This document shows, piece after piece, positions 55,714-64,000 of a stretch of DNA of 64,000 nt (positions are counted from its first letter, which is position 1; each line of letters opens with the position of its first letter). Both the position numbers and the translations under genes were made by a program. Origin of the DNA: Hygrophila difformis (taxonomy: Eukaryota; Streptophyta; Magnoliopsida; Lamiales; Acanthaceae); contig JAOANR010000003.1 in the NCBI GenBank assembly GCA_030278955.1, positions 33,800,080 to 33,864,079 of the forward strand, written 5' to 3'. The notes beneath the pieces are model-generated. The model was not told where the DNA came from. It searched no databases and saw only the letters and a list, made by a program, of their open reading frames with translations.

Positions 55714-58158
55714 TGTAACACCCCGGATTTGATAACCCAGGTCGGGATGCTACCGCCACACCTTCCTAGAAGACACGGCTCCTCCGAGCTTGCCAAGGAG
55801 ATGCAAGGCTTATAGGTATTCGAAAGAATTTAAAACATCTCAACATTGAGTTCGGAATAATAATAATATTTGGTTTCAAAATACGGAATAGCAATCATCC
55901 ATGCATGTCAAAGAGTAAATAATGCAGCGGAAAGTAATCACGGCCAAACCTCGGGTTCAACAGGCCCGATAAAACAGTTTTAAAACGCAATGAATGAAAA
56001 TGTTCATAAAAGTTTTCCCCCAAGTGCATTGAAACTGTGACAGTTCCTCCACCACCTTTTAGAAACGATTTAGAAAAAGAATTGATTTTTCGCTATCCTT
56101 TGAAAGAATTCATCTAAAATGTGGGTGGTTAATGATTTTATTAATAGTGGAAGACTGTTCACCAAAAGCGCACGGTTGTCAAAGTTGCAGTAATTTATTG
56201 GTATGACCGGATCGTTCACTGGAGGATGTGCGATAGAAGCAGGGCCAACGTCGTTCTGCTAAATTTTCTACTCGGTTACTCGTATTTGATTGGTTTGATT
56301 TCCTAATATTCTAAGGTTGACAGAATTGAAAGTCTATTCTAGAAAGCAGTGAAAATATGCAGACATTATGCAATGCAAATAGAAGGACTGAGAAGAAGAA
56401 TAATGGACGAAGTGTAGACTTGCATAAATCAAACTTCCAATTTAATGATTCGGATCTTAGTCTTGAAATAATTCCCCGGTTAGATAATCACTCACACATC
56501 CTTAATCGTTTTCCCTTTTGACAGACAGGTACTTACAATTAATTCCACGTACATATAAAACACCTGGAATTTCTAAAATACCTTAAGCTCGTGAATACCC
56601 ACCAGGTCTCATCACTTAAGGTGGAAAGCAATATCTAATCCATCTCTTCAGAGCAAGATTAAATACACTTGTTTCTTTTGGTCACACCCAAACTATCATT
56701 AAATCTCCAAACCCAATTGCTAAATATTTCCAAGTTCGCTATATGAAATTTAACAACTCATCCAAATGACCTCTATGAAAGCAGTAAAGAAAGCGATTAA
56801 AGAAAGCAATTAAAATTCTATCACTTAGACGTTTTGCCAAACCCAATCCTAACGAGTTGGAACATACTTTTTACCTTTCGATAAAATGCAATTGAAAATT
56901 CCTAAGAATTGTGGGGGCATGGTCATGTGGTAAGAAACTACTAGTAAATTCCTTCCAATCAAGTGCCCACTTGGAATTTTAATAAACTGTTTGACAAAGG
57001 AAATTTATGTTAAAATTACTCCCCGTTATTTCAGAAAATCATCCAAGCCTATTTATTGACGTCTAATATTAATTAGTGTACATGGCACATAGCCCAATTG
57101 CCCTGAAAATCCATGATACACTGACTAATACTATGTTTCAACAAATAGTATTTGAAAAGAATTTTTAAAGTTATTCTCTTTTAAACGACAGGTACTAAAC
57201 CCCAATTTGAGAAGACTCTGTTTAATTCTTTTTAAAATTAACCCTTGATGGAATTTGAATTATTCATAACCAGAAAAATTACTCCTTACTTAGATCCAAA
57301 ATTTAGAAATAAACATTTGGAAATTTAGTTCATACGAGTCTTTGTAATTGTCCATGGGAAGCATCCAAAATATTTATATATTATTAGAAACTATAACACA
57401 CAATTATATTAATAGTTTTAGAATGACTCAAATGACCTAAAATATATAAAGTAGGTGGAGACTGAAGGACGGCATAGAAGAATAGATATCTCGGATCCAT
57501 GAAGAGAGAATCAAAATACTTAAAATACACTTGATGAAGAATCCGAACTACAAAGCAGGAGGCTAATGACATAAATCACTCGGACCCAATTTCTCATCCG
57601 GATCTTAAGCTATTACTTAATAGAATTTTCTAACTTCCATGTTTTGATTCGAATTTTGTAACTTCAACACTACAAAATTGCCATGTTTCTACACCATTCG
57701 AATCTTCACATAAAATTGGATCAATCTTATACATGCAAAAATTTGGTTCAAAAACAAAATAAAATATATGGGTTGGGACGTAGGGTTTATATTAAGTTAT
57801 ACATACACAAACACAAAATCAAAGGACCAAACATGCCAACTTCATTTAAACGGAAGAAGATGATAAAAAAATATTCTAACTCTAACTAGACCCATGCGAA
57901 CAGACTATATAGTCCAGATTCATGATTTACTCAAAGAATTTAATTTAGACCCTAATCTTGGAACTAATGAAAGAGATAAAAAGAAATTCTATCGTGGCTC
58001 AAGTGCACCAGGAAGATTAATAATGCATGTCCAGAATTCAGGAAATCAATCAAGATATCCAAATTCCAAAAATCTGATACAGGCATGTGAACAAGAGTAA
58101 CCAGGTCCTGCGAATTCATGAACTTCCAAGATTTACCAGAAATTGATTCGTCCATATC
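55714..58158 (-). mobile_element. Minus-strand Tekay LTR, left part before the hAT insertion
   Basis: Begins TGTAACACCCCGG. Over its first ~270 bp it matches the reverse complement of 50560-50820 (GGGATGCTACCGCCACACC, GAGATGCAAGGCTTATAGGTATT). From about 56050 to 58150 the sequence is AT-rich and noncoding with no family signal. I treat it as the rest of this LTR because a matching promoter layout appears after the hAT element, but that part is inference. Confidence 0.6.
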
Positions 58159-58250
58159 CATGGTTCGCCGTCGCGGGAACCGGTCGCGTCGCGGTCGCGG
58201 TTGTTCCACATCGGTCGCGGTGTATCGTCGCGGCGTATCGGACAAATATC
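58159..58250. repeat. hAT left subterminal motif cluster
   Basis: GTCGCGG or TCGCGG occurs repeatedly (58168-58230) just inside the end, a likely transposase-binding cluster. The right end (63062-63240) instead repeats TCTCGGC/GCCGAGA. Confidence 0.7.
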
Positions 58251-58554
58251 GGCTCATTGCATCTTATAGCAAAAATTATTTTAAAATATTATACAACACA
58301 AAAAACAACTTAATAGATGTCATATATAAGATAATTACACAATACAATTACAAAATATTTGAAATATCTGCATGTTAATTATTAAATAAAATTATTTTCT
58401 TATCCTAAGAGTCTGAGCACAAATGCCATGAAAAATATCTTGTGCTTCCTCTCCAAACCTGTAAGATCATTAAAAATTTTGTAGATACAATTTCATTTCA
58501 AGAATATAACTTAAATAAAATTAAGTTTTGTATATATTTTAAATATCTGACCTG

Positions 58555-58905
58555 TTAATACCATGTTGAATGACGAGGATTCTCATATTCTTTATCAGCA
58601 TCTGCTCTAGGCCATGGTGGTTGATTTCTTCCAAGAGAATGGGGGAAAGTGGATGTTCTATGGCCTTCATCTTGAAAAGTAGATGAGGAGTTCGATTCGT
58701 ATCCGAAATTATTGTAATAACCGAATCCACGATACTCTGTGCTATCCAAAGTTCTATCAGAAGAATCATAACTCTGCTCATTATCACCAATACTTTCAGA
58801 AACAAATGCAGACCTCTGAATGTGTGGGTGGTTAACTGGTCTATTAAGAGACCCAGTCGAAGAAACACTAGTAGACCTCTGAAAGTGATTAGGTCCACCA
58901 TATGA
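58555..58905 (-). other. In-frame continuation of the hAT transposase after a TGA
   Basis: The frame runs 116 codons beyond the TGA with the same Ser/Asn/Tyr/Gly-rich style (SYGGPNHFQRSTSVSSTGS, YRGFGYYNNFGYESNSSS) and ends ENPRHSTWY at a stop. This suggests that the TGA is a recent nonsense change (or is read through) and that the ancestral protein was longer. Confidence 0.55.
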
Positions 58906-61900
58906 TCAATAATTATAACCAAACCATGACATGTTCCAATTTGCATCAAACTCTTGAATGCTACCACATGGATCACCCACATGTAAATTTTGCAAATGCT
59001 CATGAACTCCACCATATCTATTATCATTTGAAAAATCACGATCACTTGAAAATTCAGCCACTCTACTCAAATGTCGACGTTGTGCATCTATTCCAGGACG
59101 ATAGCCATGATCTGTGTCTTGAGTAGCATAATAATTATCATTTCCTTGAGCCCAAGACATGCCACCACCATATCTATTATTCCGATCTTCATCACCACTA
59201 TTATTTCTTTGAGACCCGCTCATGTTCGATGCTTCCCCACCCCCACCACTGCCAATGTTGTTCCCACTACCACTGTCTTCATCGTTGGAAGTAGAAGATG
59301 ATGAAATTGGCTTTCTCTGCAACACATTTTTTTTCTTTCCTACAGATGTGTTTTCCTTGGCCCTTGTTTTCTTACTAACTCTGAATTGCGACAATGGCAC
59401 ATCATCATCATGGTCATCATCATGACTTCGGTCTCTTTCATTAGCCTCACTCATTGCTCTATCCAATAGAGCTACATCATCTTCGCCCATTATGGAAGGT
59501 TCGTTTTCTCTAACCCATTCATCTAATATGTCATTCTCATGAAAAATGTGATTCAGATCAATTGGGTCATAAAACTCATTATTTTCATTTCTACTCATCA
59601 AATTCTTCACTCTTAACCGCATATTATAATGCACATACACCAATTTGTGCATCTTTGCAATTGCCAACCTATTCCGAAGTTTTGTATGAATTAATGACCA
59701 TGTACTCCAATTTCTTTCACAACCTGATGAAGTGCAAGTTTGACTTAAAACTTTAATTGCAATTTTTCGCAAATTAGGAGCATCTTCACCGTACATCCCC
59801 CACCATTCAGCTATTTAAACAAATAAAAAGAAAAATTAAAAATTTAGGCACAACAATATACATTTGTTTAGTACGAATTTAATGAAGCATTGACATAATA
59901 AAGTATTGATATAAGTTCAATTTAGATGAGAAAATAAACGTATTATACCTGGTAAAGATGTTGTAACGGCTCTAACTGCAAGTTCGCTTCCAAAGTCTCC
60001 GATTTTATTTTTAAACATGGATATCTAAGTATATAACCAACAAGAATAAAAATAAATAAATTTCGAAATGGAGAAAGATCATGAAATATAATTGAAATAT
60101 TTTAATTATATATATACCTCATTCATAGCTTGTGCTTGCACATCCAGATCTAGTTCAAGCCTTTTAATCACTTCTTTCAAACCATCTCGGATTTCTCTTG
60201 AATCAAATTCACATGTTGGGTCATATTGAAGTCCGGGATTTAAAAAATATGCTGCAATGATAACATAGAAGTAATTAAGTTATAAGGTTTTGAGAAATGC
60301 ATTATTTAAAACAATGATAGCTTCAATTGAACAGAAATTTACCTGCTGCATGCAAATGTCTGTGTAATTGATTGTACCATCTTCTATCAATGATTTCCCA
60401 ATACTTCAGAAAGTCCCTCACATCTCTTTGTATGGCCATTTTCGCTCTATCCATTGCCTCATATATAATAGGCAGAGTCGGTTTCTTATCTTGGTCAATA
60501 ACTTTCAATACTTTTACAAGAGGTTCCATAATTGAACAGATGCGTTGTACCTTTTTCCAAAATTTGTCCGACAAAATCAAATCAGACACTTCACCAGCTT
60601 GATCCCTTCTTCTTGATGAATTATTGTATTCATACCATTCTTCGGTAGTGCACATTCTTTTCAACTCTGTACTATGGCGTCGAAGACATTCCAATGCAAT
60701 GAACTCCGTTGCAAACCTAGTTATACCAGGTCGCAACAATTCTCTATTGTTTGTGTGCCTTTTCATCAAATTTACCACTTTATCACTGTTATATATAAAG
60801 CTGGTAATACTTCTGCAATTTTGAAGACATTCTTTTACACGTGGCAACTTACCAATGTCTTCTAGCATCAGATCTATACAATGAGCAGCACATGGTGACC
60901 AAAATAAATGTTTTCTTTTTGTCATCAACATCTCCCCAGCTGCCTTTATACTTGCTTCACTGTCTGTGACAATTTGAACCACATTTTCTTCTCCAACATC
61001 ATCAACCACTTTATCCATCAATGAAAACACAAACTTTGCAGTTTTTGGCTTGTTTGTACAATCAATAGAGCTATGATATATCATATCTCTATCACAACAA
61101 ATCATGAAATTAATGATCGGATATTTTGTGCAAGTACTCCAACCATCGCACATGATTGTACAACCATATGTTTTCCATTTTTGCTTCAATGTTGAAACAT
61201 ACCTCTCAACTTCCGTTATTTCCTCATCTAAATACATACCACCAATTTGTTTCCCTGACGGCCCCTTAATTCCAGTTCCAGAAGCCGCAATCGTATCAAT
61301 CATAGATTGGTAATATGGACCACTATCAGATGCATTGAATGGTATGGCGTTAAAATGAAAAAACTTTGCAATCGCCTTACCCACTTTCTTTGTGTTTTCT
61401 TTTGAGAAAAAACCTTTGATTGATTTATGTTTTGATGGAAACATATGTGAATCAATACCCCTAGTCATTCCGTCACTTTGTTTCAATTTGAAATTCTGTA
61501 AGTACTGTCACTTACTCCCCGAACTTTGCAAATTTGATGTCCCACTGCCACTCCCTGATATCATACAACAAAAATAAACTAATTTAATATATATATTTTT
61601 TAAAACAATGTACGACTTAATTTTGAGCATCATATTTTCCTAAATGGAAATATACATACCACGCACAAAATTCGTATACGGGTGACCTCCAGACACAGAA
61701 TGCCTGCGCTGCTCTTCCATGAATTCCATGTACCTACTTTCTGCCATTGCTCTTTTTAGTTGCTTTCTTTCAAGTGCCTCCGCATTATCTATGATGAATT
61801 CTCCGTCATCACTCTCAACTTCTTCTTCATCTCCAATATTCAATGATTCATGTAACAAGATTTTCTTTCTTTGATTTTCAGCTCTTAATTGTTTTCCGCG

Positions 61901-62104
61901 GTGTAAGCATTTTTTAATAACTTCCTTTACTTCTTTTGGAACATTTGGGCATGATTCTACTTGACCGGAAACATGTGCAATATGTTCTTTCAATCTTGTA
62001 ATACCCCCATTAACGACTTTGCCACAGTAGTTGCATTTGCTTTTTTTTCTATCATTTCCAACTGGAGTTGCATGCTCCCAGCCAATATCTGGATTTCTAG
62101 ACAT
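58906..62104 (-). CDS. hAT transposase (BED zinc finger, DUF659, hAT C-terminal dimerisation)
   Basis: Six exons are inferred from frames and GT-AG sites: 62104-61660, 61554-about 61517, about 61497-60343, 60251-60118, 60024-59949 and 59810-58906. Exon 1 starts MSRNPDIGWEHATPVGNDRK and has a BED finger (CNYC...HIAH). Exon 3 has the DUF659 region (IMCDGWSTCTKYPIINFMI, IVTDSEASIKAAGEML, SPCAAHCIDLMLEDIGKL), with Asp in CDGW and in TDSEAS as the expected catalytic acids. Exon 6 has the dimerisation region (SSGCERNWSTWSLIHTKLRN). After it comes a Ser/Gly/Asn/Tyr-rich tail ending FGYNY at a TGA (58906). The same frame stays open beyond that TGA to 58555. Upstream of the start is a purine-rich and then GC-rich leader. 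Probably functional or only lately damaged. Confidence 0.85.
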
Positions 62105-63061
62105 TTTTCTAAATACCAAGAAGACAAAAGCTCTTTTAATTTTGCAGTAATTTGAGCTACACAAGAATATATACACGAATAGTTTTTAAAGAACAATGAT
62201 TAATTTTAATGATACAATTATTTTTACAAAAACTAGTGCTTTGGCACACATTAACTTGCAATTGGATTTATCAAGTATATCAACTAATTAAGTACCTCTC
62301 TGCTCACCAAACTCCTAATAATAATAAAGAAAATAGAGACATAATATAATAATATAATATACTTCATTTTAAAATCAGAAATTGTATATTATATTAAATT
62401 ACTAAACCAGAAAAAGAAAACAGGAAAGAAAACAGAAGAAGAAATAACTGCTCCTTACAAGTTACAAGTGTGCAGGGACTTACAAGAAATTAGTTAATTA
62501 CTAAGTATTTTTAATTACTTACAAGTGCAGGGACGCACTTGTAAATCAGAAAATGAAAGTGCAGGACGCACAATAAATTACTAAATCAGAAAAAGAAAAC
62601 AGGTAGAAGAAGAAGAAAACAGGAGGAAGAAGAAGAAGAAAATAGGAGGAATATACCAGGTATCACCGCCGCCGTCCGCCGCCTCCGCCACCAGATCCAG
62701 TACCACTCGCCACCACCGCTCGGCGACCGAGCCTCGATGCCCGCGCCTCTGGTCAGATCCCAGCGCCCGCGCCTCCGCTCGGAATGCACCCGTCGGGCGT
62801 CGGCCGTCGCCCACTTCTCTGCTTGGATCCCGGCGAGCTCGCGCCTTTGCTCTGAGACTATACTCACCAATTTTTTACACACCAATTGTAAGTCTTGCAA
62901 TTTATGCTTCTTATTTTCCTCCCGCTGTCTGCTGTGTGTATATAATACAATTGCCTCCCCAAAGCCTAAAGTTGCGGAAGCCCCTAAAGCCTAAAGTTGC
63001 GGAAGGAAAAATGGGGTGGAAAATGGGTAAACTCTAAAGCCTAAAGTTGCGGAAGGAGAAT
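62105..63061 (-). other. hAT 5' leader and promoter region
   Basis: 62105-62560 is AT-rich. CAGAAAAAGAAAACAGG occurs at about 62407 and 62587. 62600-62660 is (GAA/GGA)n purine-rich. 62670-62860 is GC-rich and leader-like. The 20-mer AAAGCCTAAAGTTGCGGAAG occurs three times (62961, 62986, 63036). No protein is supported here. Confidence 0.5.
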
Positions 63062-63256
63062 CTCGGCTCATCTCGCGATAACACGGCGATTTCCCGGCGA
63101 TATTCCAATTGTCACGGCGTACCGGCAAAATCTCGGCGAAATCTCCGGCGACATCGTCGAAAAATTGAACCGGGTAACGTTCTCGGAACGGCAACTGCAG
63201 TACGTACCGCCGAGATCTCGGCCGTCTCGGCCGAGATGGCGAACCATGTCCATATC

Positions 63257-63984
63257 CAATAATTATGGGAAAATTTCGAACCGATTCGCCGATAAGCAAG
63301 AACGTTGAATGAAATTCAAGAACAGGAGAACATACCAGACCTGATGCAAAAGGACTCAAAAATGAAGAGTTCGAAGATGACACTTGAGATACGGACCAAC
63401 ATCCATTAAATTGGATGGATCCGAAATCATCCTATTCTAAAAATTCAAAGAAGAATCGGAAGAACAAAATTTGGGAACTGGCTACCTAGGGTTTACGGAT
63501 TAAAATTGAAGAACATCTATTCTATTACATAAAATCAAAGGCGTGCAAGCCCAAAGAACTACATTGCGAAATCTGAAAATTATTCCTACCTAGCAGCGAC
63601 CACGAACGGCTCCGGCTTCAATCCGACAGCGTTTCGGCACTCGGGTATGGGTTTTTTTCTATGCTGTCAAAGGGGAAGTATTTATAGAAGAGATGTGGCT
63701 TGGGCTCCAAAATGAGATCATAACAGCAAGGATACGCATCTAAACAGCAACGATTTGAAAAGATTCATAAATATTTGAAATATGCCGCTTGGGATTGCAA
63801 CCTGGTGTGAGGTAGGAGTTTGGATATGACATGGGCTGCAGCTCGCCTCTTCCTTGTGCTGGGTGTGAGTAGCAGCAAAAGATATGAGATGGATATGAGT
63901 GAGGTGTATCTCATATCTCATTTGTAGTTCAACTCCGCCCTTCTCTAGCTCACATCCTAATTCCGATTCGGATCCTGTAAACAA
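63257..63984 (-). mobile_element. Minus-strand Tekay LTR, right part with promoter
   Basis: Continues the sequence split by the hAT insertion. On the minus strand CTATAAATAC (63678-63687) is a TATA box, and about 90 bases downstream GCTAG/GTAGGAATA (63593) is a splice-donor-like site, the same order as in the young Tekay LTR. The LTR runs out of the window, so its start and length are unknown. Assigning it to the LTR at 55714 is inference. Confidence 0.5.
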
Positions 63985-64000
63985 CTAACCAAACTGTTAG

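Larger units (their letters stand above)
58159..63248 (-). mobile_element. hAT DNA transposon, 5090 bp
   Basis: The ends carry an 11-bp inverted repeat, CATGGTTCGCC, and a perfect 8-bp target duplication TCCATATC (58151-58158 and 63249-63256), the length typical of hAT elements. It contains a spliced transposase gene with BED, DUF659 and hAT C-terminal regions. The subterminal areas are GC-rich with repeated short motifs. Confidence 0.94.

Overview
This is a 64 kb stretch of nuclear DNA from a flowering plant, probably a eudicot. The evidence is plant-type spliced gene fragments, plant LTR-retrotransposon families primed by initiator-Met tRNA, plant Helitrons, a Stowaway MITE and a plant hAT transposon. 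I cannot name the species. I see no intact ordinary host gene. Almost everything is mobile DNA or host exons carried inside it.

Layout. 1-1538: end of a Tekay-type Ty3/gypsy LTR. 1539-13751: Helitron segment H1, carrying pieces of at least six unrelated host genes on the plus strand (LPAT2-like, serine carboxypeptidase-like, calreticulin, LPEAT1-like, plastid-type HSP70, CHR19-like SNF2) plus one unidentified exon. 13752-35131: a second Helitron, H2, of the same terminal family, abutting H1 and carrying isoamylase, ARID/ELM2-like, RAD16-like SNF2, methionine aminopeptidase 2 and serine hydroxymethyltransferase pieces. H2 is split by a young, complete Sirevirus-type Ty1/copia element (17858-27682; 958-bp LTRs with one difference; TSD GTTTG; full gag-pol plus a second 709-aa ORF). 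35132-37353: AT-rich DNA with a Stowaway MITE and the 3' end of a minus-strand Helitron.

37354-50820: the LTR of an older Tekay-type element, split by a very young complete Tekay chromovirus on the minus strand (39433-50426; 2542-bp LTRs; TSD TTTAC). That element has gag-pol with a C-terminal chromodomain and an extra coiled-coil ORF (ORF0) before gag. 50821-55713: a chimeric region with the older element's primer site, a second ORF0, an antisense decayed ORF behind an LTR-like promoter, and a broken integrase-chromodomain tail. 55714 to the window end: a probable minus-strand Tekay LTR, split by a hAT transposon (58159-63248; 8-bp TSD TCCATATC) with a spliced BED/DUF659/hAT-C transposase gene.

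How it fits together. The Helitrons moved host exons with their introns. Two LTR elements then landed, one in a Helitron and one in an older LTR, and are nearly unchanged since. In the Tekay elements, a TATA box and a splice donor in the LTR, with an AG placed just before each ORF start, suggest that ORF0 and gag-pol are each expressed from spliced RNAs.
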